Assembly (NCBI RefSeq): GCF_007994225.1
Contig: NZ_VLLL01000007.1
Span: 429,686 to 466,703, forward strand
DNA length: 37,018 bases
Origin: Stackebrandtia albiflava
Lineage (GTDB): Bacteria > Actinomycetota > Actinomycetes > Mycobacteriales > Micromonosporaceae
Direction of reading: 5' to 3'
Under the pieces are notes generated by a model that worked only from the letters and a program-made list of their open reading frames with translations, did not search any database and was not told the DNA's origin. This document shows positions 1-8,218 of this stretch, piece after piece (position 1 is the first letter of the stretch; each line of letters begins with the position of its first letter). Both the position numbers and the translations under genes were made by a program.

Positions 1-539
1 AACGCCCGGTGTTTCACAGCCGGGGAAACCGGACCGCCTCGTGGCACATCCACCTGATCGTGGACGTCTCCGGGTCCATGGAACGTTCGGTGATCCACAG
101 TGCTCTGACGGCGGCCATCCTGCACGGCGTGTCCGCGTTGAGCATCACCTTCACCGCGTTCTCCACCCAGGTCCTCGACCTCTCCGACCGGGTGTCGGAC
201 CCGTTGTCGCTGCTCATGGAGGTGTCCATCGGTGGCGGCACCGACATCGGCAAGGCGGTCGCCTACACCAGGAAACGGCTCACCGTCCCGTCGCGCAGCA
301 TCGTCGCGCTGATCACCGACTTCGAGGAGGGCGGCTCGACGGGGAGGCTCCTGTCGGAGATCCGTTCCCTGGCCGAGACCGGCGCGGTGCTGCTCGGCCT
401 CGCCGCGCTCGACGACACCGGTGTACCCGTCTACAACAAGCAGATCGCGGCGGCGGTCGCCGCCGCCGGGATGCCGGTCGCCGCGTTGAGCCCGAGCGAA
501 CTCGCCCGGTGGATCGTCGATCAGGTGAATCGGCGGTGA
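1..539 (+). CDS. VWA-domain protein, 3' part (5' end outside window)
   Basis: This is the C-terminal part of a von Willebrand factor A protein. The frame is open from the window edge. A GTG at 9 is possible, but the N-terminus is probably missing because VWA proteins of this type are usually longer. Counting from that GTG, the MIDAS metal site reads D19-V-S21-G-S23, followed by GGGTDIG and ITDFEEGG, which supply the distal Thr and Asp of the fold. The Rossmann-like strands and the C-terminal ELARWIVDQV helix are intact. The gene lies 55 nt before a SWIM-domain gene on the same strand. In actinobacteria and proteobacteria such VWA genes commonly sit with a MoxR-type AAA ATPase and a SWIM protein, and the ATPase would then be upstream, outside this window. 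The likely role is a metal-dependent protein-binding adaptor for that ATPase; this is inference from context. Confidence 0.8.
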   Translation, partial: RPVFHSRGNRTASWHIHLIVDVSGSMERSVIHSALTAAILHGVSALSITFTAFSTQVLDLSDRVSDPLSLLMEVSIGGGTDIGKAVAYTRKRLTVPSRSIVALITDFEEGGSTGRLLSEIRSLAETGAVLLGLAALDDTGVPVYNKQIAAAVAAAGMPVAALSPSELARWIVDQVNRR

Positions 540-594
540 ACCGGAACCCCGCGCACCCGACGCCCGGACCGACCGGGCCGAACAGGAGTACCCG

Positions 595-2289
595 GTGAAA
601 CCCAGCATCGCGCCAGACCTGTTGAGCGGACTGCTCTCCGACGCTCCCGCACGGGTCCGCAAACGGCTCGACGCCGACCCCGCGAAGGCCGACACGTGGC
701 AGTGGAACGACACCGGCGACGGCGTCACCGTGGACACCGGCAGTGAGACGGTGCGGCTGTCTGCGGGTCCCCTCACCACCGCGGACCAGGTCGGCTGCAG
801 TTGCCTGCTGAGTCCGAGGTGCCTGCACCTGTTGGCCGTCGTCGGCTCGCTCCCGCTCACCGAGGCCGCCGAGACGACCGGCGAGGACGAGACGGCGACC
901 GCTGCCGCACCGGAACCGGCGGCCGTGGTCACCCTGACACCGGAGCAGCGCGCCGCCGCCGCGTTGGCGTGGCAGACCGGCGTCGAACTCGCCGACACGG
1001 GTCTGGCCGCCGCGGGCACCGCCTTGAAGGCGTCACTGCTGCGAGCCGTGCACGCCTGCCGGGTGGCCGGGCTCCACCGGGTGGCCGCGGCGGGGGCGGC
1101 GCTGTCGAAGTCGGTCACCGACCTGGCCCACGACCACCCGCACTTCTCACTGCCGACGGCGGCGGCGCAACTGGCCGAGCTGCTGGACACGGCATGGCGG
1201 TTGTGCCACACCGACGCCGTCGACGCCGCCGTCATCGGTGTCGCGCGGCGCGGCTACCAACCGGCCGATCCGATGCGGCTGCACGGCGTGTGCGCCGTCC
1301 CGGTCGCGTCGCACACCGGTTACGGCGGTGTCGTCACGGTGCTGGCCGACGCGCGGCGCGGACTGGTGACCGTGTCCGACGTGATGCCCGACGGCGTACC
1401 GGCGACGGCGTACCGTGGCGCCGTCTCGATCGGCGGCCTCTCCGTCAGCCACCGGGACCTCGCCGGTGGAGTGCTGTACCTGCAGGACGCGACCGCGACC
1501 ACCACCGGGCGGCTCGGCGGCGGCAAGGCCCGGGCGTCCGTGACCGGCACCTCCGACTGGGACGCCGAACCGCTCGCCGACCTGTGGCGCACACCGTTGC
1601 CGGCGCAACTCGACCGGGCGTTCACGGCCTTCTCACTACCGGCGGAGGACCGGCCTGAGGCCGCGGACCTGCTCTTCCTGGACGCGACCGTACACATGGG
1701 ATCGTCGGGGCCGGCTCTGGTGACCGACGAGGGCACCGCCATGACGGCCGTCGCCGACAACACCGACCCCCGGGTCCAGTTCACGCAGAACCTGCGGCGG
1801 CTCGGCGCGATGCAGGGCCACCGGCTCCGGCTCGTCGCCCGGCTCCTCCCCGGCCGCTCCCGCCGGGTCGCCCCACTGGCGGTCCGCCTCGACGGCCGTG
1901 TCGTCCACCTGGGATTCGAGGACCTGCCGGGCGTGCGCCCCGTCGACCTGCCCGGCTCAGCCGTGGACGACACCGGTTCCCCGATCGAACCGATGCGGCT
2001 GATCCTGCAACGGATCGCGATGGGCGGCCGGGACTGCGCGGGTACCGTCGCCGCGGCGTCGACCCGGCGGGCCGCGGCGAGACTGCGGCAGCGGTTCATG
2101 CCGCACGCGGCCGGTGTCCTTGACAACCTCACCCGGTGCGCCCAGGCCGTGGAGCAGGACATGTTCGGCCGGACCCGTCCCACCGACCGGCCCGGATTCG
2201 CCACCGCCTGGGCGGCGGCCCACGGGTACCAGTCCGCCGCCGACCTCGCCCTGTCCCGGGCGACCTGGCAGGACGCCACACCGGACTGA
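595..2289 (+). CDS. SWIM zinc-finger domain protein
   Basis: This 564-residue protein has an N-terminal SWIM zinc finger of the form CxC-x5-CxH: C68, C70, C76 and H78, in the segment CSCLLSPRCLH. SWIM fingers bind zinc and are thought to mediate protein or DNA contacts. The remainder (about 115-560) is alanine/leucine-rich and has no motif I recognise. It resembles the long C-terminal region of bacterial SWIM proteins that accompany MoxR/VWA genes. The ATG at 595 follows GGAG at about 582, with 55 nt separating it from the VWA stop, so the two are probably cotranscribed. It converges on the gene ending at 2395, with a strong hairpin between them. The domain call is firm; the cellular role is unknown. 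Confidence 0.82.
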   Translation: MKPSIAPDLLSGLLSDAPARVRKRLDADPAKADTWQWNDTGDGVTVDTGSETVRLSAGPLTTADQVGCSCLLSPRCLHLLAVVGSLPLTEAAETTGEDETATAAAPEPAAVVTLTPEQRAAAALAWQTGVELADTGLAAAGTALKASLLRAVHACRVAGLHRVAAAGAALSKSVTDLAHDHPHFSLPTAAAQLAELLDTAWRLCHTDAVDAAVIGVARRGYQPADPMRLHGVCAVPVASHTGYGGVVTVLADARRGLVTVSDVMPDGVPATAYRGAVSIGGLSVSHRDLAGGVLYLQDATATTTGRLGGGKARASVTGTSDWDAEPLADLWRTPLPAQLDRAFTAFSLPAEDRPEAADLLFLDATVHMGSSGPALVTDEGTAMTAVADNTDPRVQFTQNLRRLGAMQGHRLRLVARLLPGRSRRVAPLAVRLDGRVVHLGFEDLPGVRPVDLPGSAVDDTGSPIEPMRLILQRIAMGGRDCAGTVAAASTRRAAARLRQRFMPHAAGVLDNLTRCAQAVEQDMFGRTRPTDRPGFATAWAAAHGYQSAADLALSRATWQDATPD

Positions 2290-2308
2290 GAGACCGTCTC
2301 GGTCCTGC

Positions 2309-2347
2309 GCTCCGGCCGCCGATCGCGATCCGACCGGCGGCCGGAGC
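2309..2347. terminator. Bidirectional hairpin between convergent genes
   Basis: Perfect 13-bp inverted repeat (arms 2309-2321 and 2335-2347, starting GCTCCGGCC) with a 13-nt loop. It sits between the stops of the SWIM gene and the convergent minus-strand gene. There is no T-tract on either side, as is usual for GC-rich actinobacterial terminators. Confidence 0.7.
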
Positions 2348-2394
2348 GGAACGGTCGCGACCACGCGGCACCGCACGCCGGGGCCGCGACGCCG

Positions 2395-2955
2395 TCAGCG
2401 GCGCGGTGCGCGGCGCCGGGCGGGGTGGTCGAAGTACTCCGGGCGGGTCTTGCGGTGCAGCGCGTCCAACAACGCGGCGTTCTCGGCCCGGTAGTCCGCC
2501 AGCAGTCTCGGGAACGCCGACTCCACCTCCCGGCAGAACTGCACCTCGTGCAGGGTCCGCACCGTGCGGGGTGCCAGGGTCACGTCCCAGTGCGTCCAAC
2601 CGACGGTCGCGACCGTCACCCACCCGTTGTCGGACTCGCCGGTCGCCTCGATGCGGGCGCGCCTCTCGAAGAACTCCCGCTGTTCCGGGCTGCGGGGCTC
2701 CTCGTAGGCCGCCGCCGAGGACTCGCCCAGCGCCTCCTTGCGGGCGATCAGGCTGGCCCGGCGACGCCCGACCCACAGCAGGCGCGCCACGGCGGCCACC
2801 TGGTGAGCCAGCGAACCGTCCGCGTACGAGCGGTACGACTCCGGGACGAACGACAGTTCCAACCGGGTGCGGTCGGTCAACCGGGCCCGGATGTTTCTGT
2901 CGGGCGAGTGGACCTTCAGGTCGAGCCGGTCCATCATGCTCGCGTATACCGACAT
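2395..2955 (-). CDS. Conserved-looking hypothetical protein of the WXG locus
   Basis: A 186-residue soluble protein with no signal peptide or membrane segment. It is rich in Arg and Glu and has a basic tail (PARRRAPRR). The ATG at 2955 is chosen because a strong GGAGG lies 8 nt upstream; the same frame stays open far upstream only as a shadow of the neighbouring gene. I recognise no domain. Features seen are an LxLSFVPESYRSY segment, a helical AHQVAAVARLLWVGRRRAS segment, and a Trp-rich stretch (GWVTVATVGWTHWDVTLAP) that suggests a beta-rich core. It is the last gene of a three-gene minus-strand cluster with two WXG-type proteins, but a hairpin separates it from them. A chaperone or regulatory partner of the WXG proteins is possible; this is inference. 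Confidence 0.75.
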   Translation of the reverse strand: MSVYASMMDRLDLKVHSPDRNIRARLTDRTRLELSFVPESYRSYADGSLAHQVAAVARLLWVGRRRASLIARKEALGESSAAAYEEPRSPEQREFFERRARIEATGESDNGWVTVATVGWTHWDVTLAPRTVRTLHEVQFCREVESAFPRLLADYRAENAALLDALHRKTRPEYFDHPARRRAPRR

Positions 2956-3006
2956 CTCGCATCCTCCTTCGGAAGTGGCACCGCGCGGTGGGCGGTGGTC
3001 CGGCGG

Positions 3007-3033
3007 CCCGGGGCGGCACGACGCCGCCCCGGG
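3007..3033 (-). terminator. Hairpin just after the large WXG-type gene
   Basis: Perfect 11-bp stem (3007-3017 and 3023-3033) with a 5-nt loop. It begins 6 nt after the stop of the WXG protein and precedes the start of the next minus-strand gene. It would terminate or attenuate transcription between the two. Confidence 0.65.
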
Positions 3034-3038
3034 TGGGG

Positions 3039-4067
3039 TCAGGCCGGCGGGTGGTAGCCGTCCACGTAGTCGTCGTCGAGGCCGCCTTCGCCGCCCTGGT
3101 AGCCGATGGGGGAGCCACCCCGGGCGTCCAGCACCTCGGGGCCGACGATCTTCGCGCGCACCTGCCCGAACTTCTCCGTCAAGGTCTCCACGGTGGACTG
3201 GATGGTGTCCTCGCGTCCGTCGCGGGCGGTCTTGATCGACTCGGCGGCGCTCTGGATGTCGAAGAACAACCAGTACGCGCCCTCGCCCGACAGGTCGTAC
3301 TTGGTCGGCTCCTCCGGTTCGCTCGCGCCGAGGATGGACGCCGCGCCCGAGGTGGCCGCCGCGACGATCGGCCACGCGGTGGTGGCGCCGACACCCGCCG
3401 CCGCCACACCGACGACCGCGGCGACGACGGTCACGAACGCCTCGGCGGTACCGCCGGGGCTCAGGTCGTCGCCCATTCCGGCCGCCTCCAACGCCTTGTC
3501 CACCAGTTCCTCGACGTCGGCACGGGCACGGGCGTGGACGGCGCGGTGGGCCTCCATCGTCACCTGGAGGCTGTTGATCATCCAACGCTGGTTGACGACC
3601 GCCTGGCCGGGACCGACGTAGAACTTGGCGAAGTTCTCCTCGAACGCGGTCGCGGACGCGCCGCTCCAACCGGGGTCGCCGGGTGTGCCGTCACCGGCGA
3701 CCGTGTCGAGTGCCTTCTGCACGTAGTCGGTGACCCGGCTCGCCGCCGAGGTGTCGGGGTTGACCTCCTCGACGGCCTCGTCGTGGAGCTGGTCGGCCCC
3801 CAGCCGCAGGGACGCCGCCGAGTAGGCGGTGATCGCCGCGTCGAAGGAGGCCGGATCGACACTCACCAGGTCGGTCAGCACCTCGGTGAGGTGGTCGGTG
3901 GACAGGTAGGGCTGGGAGGGGTCGCCCCCGGAGCCCTCCTCGCTGATGGCGCCGTCGCCGTCGCGCAGCTTCTGCATCAGCTCGGATATCTTGCCGTTGA
4001 GCCGTTCGATGTAGCCGTCACCGGACACCGAGGCGAGTACGTCGTCGATGGGATCCAGACCGCTCAT
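3039..4067 (-). CDS. WXG-containing type VII secretion-associated protein
   Basis: This 342-residue, mostly helical acidic protein has a W134-S-G136 turn in the segment DPGWSGASATAFEENF, the helix-turn-helix hallmark of WXG100/ESX substrates. The turn sits far inside the chain instead of near residue 40. A Gly/Ala/Val-rich hydrophobic stretch around 208-248 could insert in a membrane or form a hairpin. The C-terminus is Gly/Asp-rich and ends DDDYVDGYHPPA. No toxin domain is visible. The ATG at 4067 starts MSGLDPIDD, 2 nt after the stop of the preceding gene, so the two are translationally coupled. No EccC ATPase or other secretion gene lies in the window, so any export would use a system encoded elsewhere. 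Membership in the family is supported by motif and context only. Confidence 0.75.
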   Translation of the reverse strand: MSGLDPIDDVLASVSGDGYIERLNGKISELMQKLRDGDGAISEEGSGGDPSQPYLSTDHLTEVLTDLVSVDPASFDAAITAYSAASLRLGADQLHDEAVEEVNPDTSAASRVTDYVQKALDTVAGDGTPGDPGWSGASATAFEENFAKFYVGPGQAVVNQRWMINSLQVTMEAHRAVHARARADVEELVDKALEAAGMGDDLSPGGTAEAFVTVVAAVVGVAAAGVGATTAWPIVAAATSGAASILGASEPEEPTKYDLSGEGAYWLFFDIQSAAESIKTARDGREDTIQSTVETLTEKFGQVRAKIVGPEVLDARGGSPIGYQGGEGGLDDDYVDGYHPPA

Positions 4068-4069
4068 CG

Positions 4070-4396
4070 TCAGCTCCCGTCCGACCAGCCGTCGCGGCCG
4101 AGCTCGGGTATCTCCTTGAGCCCGGTCCTGGTGAGGAGGCGCGACGTCACACCGTCGCGTTCGGCGAGTTCCCACGCGAGGAGCCGTAGGACGTCACCCG
4201 CGTCGGAGATGTTCTGGCCGGCGTCCTTGAGGATGGACGCGGCGGCGCTGTTGGCCGCCGACCAGTAGGTCTCGCCGGCCGGGGCGTACACGCCGGCCAC
4301 ATCGGTGCGGGAGGTCTCGTAGCATCCCGCGGCCGTGGGCAGGTGGCTCGCACCCGCCTCGTGAATCAGCGCCAGTTGCGCGACGAGTTCCGCCAT
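4070..4396 (-). CDS. Small WXG100-like/ESX-associated helical protein
   Basis: A 108-residue helical protein of the size of WXG100 partners, but without a canonical WXG motif; a YWSAANSAAASIL segment lies mid-protein. It was called as ESX-type from size, helical content, a position immediately upstream of the WXG protein, and a C-terminus carrying GWSDGS. The ATG at 4396 has an AAAGG ribosome site 8 nt upstream. The in-frame start 39 nt further upstream has none. It is the first gene of the cluster, so the promoter must lie in 4397-4560. The pair may form a heterodimer like EsxA/EsxB; this is inference. Confidence 0.7.
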   Translation of the reverse strand: MAELVAQLALIHEAGASHLPTAAGCYETSRTDVAGVYAPAGETYWSAANSAAASILKDAGQNISDAGDVLRLLAWELAERDGVTSRLLTRTGLKEIPELGRDGWSDGS

Positions 4397-4578
4397 CGCG
4401 ATCGCCTTTCGGAAGGGTGGTACCCGGACTGTCATCGGATGGGCACGCCGGGTCGGTTCACCGGGACGCTATCCGGCGGCGACAAACCGGCGGGTAACCG
4501 AAATGGACATTCGCGCGGAATTCGGGTCAAAGGCGTTACCGCTGGTCATGGCCGGGTTATGGATCAGGGAACGCCTCG

Positions 4579-4606
4579 CGCGTGCCGGGAGCGCTCCCGG
4601 CACGCG
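4579..4606. promoter_or_regulatory. Perfect 28-bp palindrome with GGGAGCGCTCCC core
   Basis: The two halves are exact reverse complements with no loop, meeting at the centre of GAGCGCTC. The inner 12 bp, GGGAGCGCTCCC, equal the core of the operator published for the LacI-family regulator CebR in streptomycetes. The site is therefore either a LacI-family operator or, read as RNA, a hairpin terminator. A loop-free palindrome favours a protein-binding site, but its position upstream of the WXG genes and 700 bp past the end of the sugar operon does not identify the regulator. Confidence 0.45.
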
Positions 4607-4694
4607 GAGACGGCCACGGGCGGCCCGCCGACGTTCCCTCCGCCCGGTGCCTGCCACCACCGGCGCGGTCGTGGCGGCATTATGGACCGCCCCG

Positions 4695-4720
4695 CCCCCG
4701 GCTCCGTCCGAAGCCGGGGG
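4695..4720 (-). terminator. Hairpin downstream of the SnoaL-like gene
   Basis: Nine-bp perfect stem (4695-4703 and 4712-4720, arm CCCCCGGCT) with an 8-nt loop, about 100 nt past the stop of the minus-strand SnoaL-like gene. Plausible terminator, no T-tract. Confidence 0.4.
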
Positions 4721-4818
4721 ACACTCACGCCATTCCGGCCGTCGACGCCCCGACGCCACCACCGCCCGCGCAAGACGCCCCCGCCTGGAGGCGGTGCCGG
4801 CTCCGGGGGGCCGACGCC

Positions 4819-5295
4819 TCACTCGGGGATCGGTGGGGGCGGCGGTGTGCCTCGGCTCCAGATCACCTCCAGCGTCTGGGTGGCGAACCGCCAGCCGTCG
4901 GCGGTGCGGACCAGGTCGCCGGTGAACCTGTCCCCCACGACGAACAGTTCGCCGTGCTCGGCGGCGAAACCGGGGTGATGGACGTGGGTGTTGTAGGTGT
5001 TCCAGCGCGCGAATGCGCGATCACCGTCGATCCGGATCTCGTGATCGGTGGTGAGCACGTGCACGGCCGCGAACATCCCGGTCGCGTCACGCAGCGACCG
5101 GCCGACGAGTTCGATCCCCTCCAACACCGCGAACGGGTACTCGACCCGCACGTCCGGTGTGAAGTACGACCGTTCCCAATCGGGGCCGAGCCGTTCCGGG
5201 TGACCGTTGGCGGCCTCGACCTCTCGGTAGAACCGGCTGATCAACTCGGAGATCTCGACCCGGTCAGCCAGTTCACGCATCAGTACGTCGGTCAT
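4819..5295 (-). CDS. SnoaL-like / NTF2-fold protein
   Basis: This 158-residue protein has the NTF2-like cone fold typical of SnoaL_4 proteins: an N-terminal helix with EISELISRFYREVEAAN, the DWERSYFTPDVRVEYPF strand, a VGRSLRDAT helix, then the beta sheet HVLTTDHEIRIDGDRAFARWN and DGWRFATQTLEVIW. Members include polyketide cyclases, hydroxylases and many small-molecule-binding proteins. No substrate can be read from the sequence. The C-terminus is proline-rich. The ATG at 5295 is preceded by TAGAGT (5302-5307) with only 6 nt between, so the mRNA is probably leaderless. It is an independent unit between the WXG locus and the sugar transporter. Confidence 0.8.
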   Translation of the reverse strand: MTDVLMRELADRVEISELISRFYREVEAANGHPERLGPDWERSYFTPDVRVEYPFAVLEGIELVGRSLRDATGMFAAVHVLTTDHEIRIDGDRAFARWNTYNTHVHHPGFAAEHGELFVVGDRFTGDLVRTADGWRFATQTLEVIWSRGTPPPPPIPE

Positions 5296-5301
5296 CGCCG
5301 G

Positions 5302-5307
5302 ACTCTA
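5302..5307 (-). promoter_or_regulatory. -10 box of the SnoaL-like gene (leaderless)
   Basis: On the minus strand the hexamer TAGAGT ends 6 nt before the ATG at 5295, which puts the predicted transcription start on the start codon. No Shine-Dalgarno sequence fits between. No clear -35 was found. Confidence 0.4.
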
Positions 5308-5342
5308 ACCCCCACGGCCGACGGTTCCCCGGTGCCGCCGCG

Positions 5343-6509
5343 TCACACCAGGTGGCCGAGCCGGGAACCGTCCTCGGGGTCGAACACCAGCGCGTCGTGC
5401 GGGTCGAAGGTCACCCGCAGCCGCGAACCCTCCCGGGCGCGGGACCGGGCGTCGATCTGGGCGACGAGCTGAGCGGTACCGAACCGGTCCCGGCCGCCGG
5501 TCACGTCGGCGACCGACTTCAGGTGCTCCGACACCGGCGGCTCGTCCAGGTTGAAGTAGGCGAGTTTGCTGGCTCCCAACGACTCGACGATGTCCACGGT
5601 GTCGTCGAAGCCGAGCCGGCCCTCGTCACCGGTGAACTCGGCGTCCTCGAACGCCTCAGGCCGCAGCCCGACGATGACCTCCCGCTCGGTGTCGTGCGCC
5701 GCCATGTCGCGCTGCACCTCGTCCCCGAGCCGGAGCGCGCCTATCGCGGTCTGCACCCGCCCCTCCACGACCCGTCCCGGCAGGAAGTTCATCGTCGGGG
5801 AACCGATGAACCCCGCGACGAACAGGTTCGCCGGACGTTCGTACAGGTCCTCGGGTGAACCGATCTGCTGTGCCACGCCGTCGCGCAGCACGACGATCCG
5901 GTCCCCGAGCGTCATCGCCTCGGTCTGGTCGTGGGTGACGTACACGGTGGTGGTGGCGAGGCTCTTCTGCAACCGGGATATCGACGTGCGCATCTGGGCG
6001 CGCAGCTTGGCATCCAGGTTGGACAGCGGCTCGTCCATGAGGAACGCCTGCGGCTCCCGGACGATCGCCCTGCCCATCGCGACCCGCTGCCGCTGCCCGC
6101 CGGACAGTTCACCGGGCCGACGGTCGAGGAAGCCGTCCAGTTCCAGGATCTCGGCGGCGTGCCCGACCTTCTCCCGGATCTCGTTCTTAGGCGTCCTGGC
6201 GATCGTCAACGGGAACGCGATGTTCTCCCGCACGGTCATGTGCGGGTACAGCGCGTAGGACTGGAACACCATCGCGATGTTGCGGTTCTGCGGCGCGGTG
6301 TCGTTCATGCGTTCGCCGCCGATGCGCAGTTCACCGGAGGTGATGTCCTCCAGGCCGGCGATCATGTTCAGGATCGTGGACTTACCGCACCCGGACGGAC
6401 CCACCAGGATCAGGAACTCCTCGTCGGCGATGGTCAGGTCTATCTCCCGGATCACCGGGTCACCCTTGCGGTAGGACTTGGAGACCTTGTCCAGCACGAT
6501 CTCGGCCAC
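5343..6509 (-). CDS. sugC: Trehalose-type ABC importer ATPase (SugC/MsmK/UgpC family)
   Basis: This 388-residue ATPase energises the sugar importer encoded just upstream. Walker A is GPSGCGKS (37-44), the Q-loop is Q83, the signature LSGGQ is at 135-139, and Walker B is AFLMDE (155-160) followed by the D-loop SNLDAKL. The C-terminal third is the TOBE/regulatory domain of MalK-type ATPases, with [15 protein letters not shown] and VGLRPEAF. The start [13 protein letters not shown] matches mycobacterial SugC. It is the last gene of the operon and starts 3 nt after the sugB stop. Together with LpqY-like, SugA-like and SugB-like proteins it makes a complete four-gene system. Such ATPases are sometimes shared by several sugar importers, so it may also serve others. 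Trehalose as substrate follows from homology as I recall it. Confidence 0.9.
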   Translation of the reverse strand: MAEIVLDKVSKSYRKGDPVIREIDLTIADEEFLILVGPSGCGKSTILNMIAGLEDITSGELRIGGERMNDTAPQNRNIAMVFQSYALYPHMTVRENIAFPLTIARTPKNEIREKVGHAAEILELDGFLDRRPGELSGGQRQRVAMGRAIVREPQAFLMDEPLSNLDAKLRAQMRTSISRLQKSLATTTVYVTHDQTEAMTLGDRIVVLRDGVAQQIGSPEDLYERPANLFVAGFIGSPTMNFLPGRVVEGRVQTAIGALRLGDEVQRDMAAHDTEREVIVGLRPEAFEDAEFTGDEGRLGFDDTVDIVESLGASKLAYFNLDEPPVSEHLKSVADVTGGRDRFGTAQLVAQIDARSRAREGSRLRVTFDPHDALVFDPEDGSRLGHLV

Positions 6510-6512
6510 GGT

Positions 6513-7334
6513 TCACCCCTTCACCGCACCGGCCGTCAGGCCGCTGACGATGCGTCGTTGGAATATCAGTACGAAGATCACGATCGGGATGGTGACGATC
6601 ACCGCCGCCGCCGACACCGAACCGGTCGGGTCGGCGAACTGCGACGAACCGGTGAAGAACGAGATCGCGGCGGGGGCGGTACGGCTGCGTTCGGTGGACG
6701 TCAACGAGATCGCGAACAGGAAGTCGTTCCAGCTCTGGATGAACGCCAGGACCGCCGCCGTCACCACGCCCGGCGTCGCCAACGGCACGATCACCTTCCG
6801 GAACGCCTGGAACGAGGAGGCGCCGTCCATCTTGGCGGCCTTCTCCAGCTCCCACGGGATCTCCCGGAAGAACGTGGACATGGTGTAGATCGTCAACGGC
6901 AGCGCGAAGGTCACGTACGGCAGGATCAGGCCGGGCCAGGTGTTGAACAGGCCGAGTGAGCGTTCGATGTTGAACAGCGGCGTCACGAGCGACACCTGCG
7001 GGAACATCGCCACCAGCAGGGCCGCGCCGAGCATCAGGTTGCGGCCGGGGAAGTCGAGGCGGGCGATGGCGTAGGCCGCGAAGGTGCCCAGGACGATCGC
7101 GATGAGCGTCGCGGACAGCGCGATCCCGATCGAGTTGACCAACGGTCGCAGGAACGCGCCGTCGGTGAACACGTTCACGTAGTTCTCGAAGGTCCAGCTA
7201 CTGGGGAGGAAGTTCCCGTCGCCGATGGTCGCCGGGTCCTTCAGGGACAGGCTGGTCAGCCACAGCACCGGGATCAGCGCGAACGCGACGACCACGACGT
7301 CCAGCACGGTCCACTGTATCCTCTTACCGGTCAT
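6513..7334 (-). CDS. sugB: Trehalose-type ABC importer permease (SugB-like)
   Basis: This 273-residue MalG-type inner-membrane permease has about six membrane helices. The EAA loop, which contacts the ATPase, is [30 protein letters not shown]. The C-terminus [16 protein letters not shown] is typical of MalG/SugB. The ATG at 7334 (MTGKRIQW) overlaps the preceding permease stop by 4 nt (ATGA), giving translational coupling. It works with SugA-like, LpqY-like and SugC-like proteins of the same operon. Confidence 0.9.
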   Translation of the reverse strand: MTGKRIQWTVLDVVVVAFALIPVLWLTSLSLKDPATIGDGNFLPSSWTFENYVNVFTDGAFLRPLVNSIGIALSATLIAIVLGTFAAYAIARLDFPGRNLMLGAALLVAMFPQVSLVTPLFNIERSLGLFNTWPGLILPYVTFALPLTIYTMSTFFREIPWELEKAAKMDGASSFQAFRKVIVPLATPGVVTAAVLAFIQSWNDFLFAISLTSTERSRTAPAAISFFTGSSQFADPTGSVSAAAVIVTIPIVIFVLIFQRRIVSGLTAGAVKG

Positions 7335-8218
7335 CGCCGTCCTCCCGATCCCGGGGCGCCGGTGTTGAGCAGTTTCACGAAGACGAACGCGATGATCGCG
7401 ACGGTGATGAAGATCAGCACGGACATGGTGGAGCCGATGCCCAGGTTGAGGCCGCTGACCAGGTTCGTGTACGTCAGGATCGACACCGAGCCGGTGTCCT
7501 GGGCGCCGTTGGTGAGGATGTAGATGTTGTCGTAGATGCGGAACGCGTCGAGGGTGCGGAACAGCAGCGCCACCGCGATCGCCGGGCGCATCAGCGGCAG
7601 GGTGATCCTGACGAAGCGCTTCCAGCGGCCCGCGCCGTCCATGGCGGCGGCACGGTGCAGTTCGTCGGGGACCAGGGCGAGACCCGCCAACAGCAGCAGC
7701 GCCATGAACGGCGTCGTCTTCCACACCTCGGCGAGGATGATGATGAACAGCGCCGGCCAGTGCTCCGTCAACGGGGCGCTGCCCTCGGGAAGCATCCCGG
7801 CCAGCCAACCGGTACCGGGCGTCCACGCGTAGAACCAGCCGAACGCGGCGACCACCGTGACGATGCCGTACGGGATGAGGACCACCGTGCGGATCAGGCC
7901 GCGCCCCACCAGAGTGCGGTGCATGACGACGGCGAGACCCATGCCCAGGACGAGTTCGATCGCGACGCTGACGACCGTGATGAACACCGTCACGAAGAAC
8001 GCGTCCCACCAGAACTGGTTGGTCAGGACGGTGGCGTAGTTCTCGAAACCGACCCAGCCCTGTTCGTCGGGGAACCGCAGGTCGTACCGCTTGAACGACA
8101 GCATGACCGAGTACGCGATCGGGTAGGCGGCCACCAACAGCATGAACACCACCGCCGGAGCGCACAACAGCCAGCCGAGCCGCCGTTCCGCGGACTTGAC
8201 GTCGCCCTTGGCCGTCAC
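7331..8218 (-). CDS. sugA: Trehalose-type ABC importer permease (SugA-like)
   Basis: This 295-residue MalF-type permease begins with a basic N-terminal segment ([14 protein letters not shown]) and has about six membrane helices. The EAA loop is [25 protein letters not shown]. Segments such as [20 protein letters not shown] and [11 protein letters not shown] correspond closely to mycobacterial SugA as I know it. The GTG at 8218 overlaps the stop of the binding-protein gene (GTGA), so that start is preferred. It forms the membrane channel with the SugB-like protein. Confidence 0.9.
   Translation of the reverse strand: MTAKGDVKSAERRLGWLLCAPAVVFMLLVAAYPIAYSVMLSFKRYDLRFPDEQGWVGFENYATVLTNQFWWDAFFVTVFITVVSVAIELVLGMGLAVVMHRTLVGRGLIRTVVLIPYGIVTVVAAFGWFYAWTPGTGWLAGMLPEGSAPLTEHWPALFIIILAEVWKTTPFMALLLLAGLALVPDELHRAAAMDGAGRWKRFVRITLPLMRPAIAVALLFRTLDAFRIYDNIYILTNGAQDTGSVSILTYTNLVSGLNLGIGSTMSVLIFITVAIIAFVFVKLLNTGAPGSGGRR

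Larger units (their letters stand above)
4397..4818. other. 422-nt gap without a gene; contains palindromes
   Basis: Between the first WXG-locus gene and the SnoaL-like gene I see no convincing coding frame; the open frames here lack ribosome sites and family features. The gap should hold the minus-strand promoter of the WXG locus, a 28-bp palindrome at 4579-4606 and a terminator-like hairpin at 4695-4720. Confidence 0.6.

Noticed and set aside
2136..4268. 710-codon plus-strand frame over the WXG locus
   Set aside because: It runs antisense through the WXG genes and the 3' end of the SWIM gene, is Arg/Pro-rich and has no domain.
4503..4925. Open frames in the gap upstream of the WXG locus
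   Set aside because: Arg/Ala/Pro-rich, without ribosome sites, and overlapping palindromes and the SnoaL-like gene; judged non-coding.
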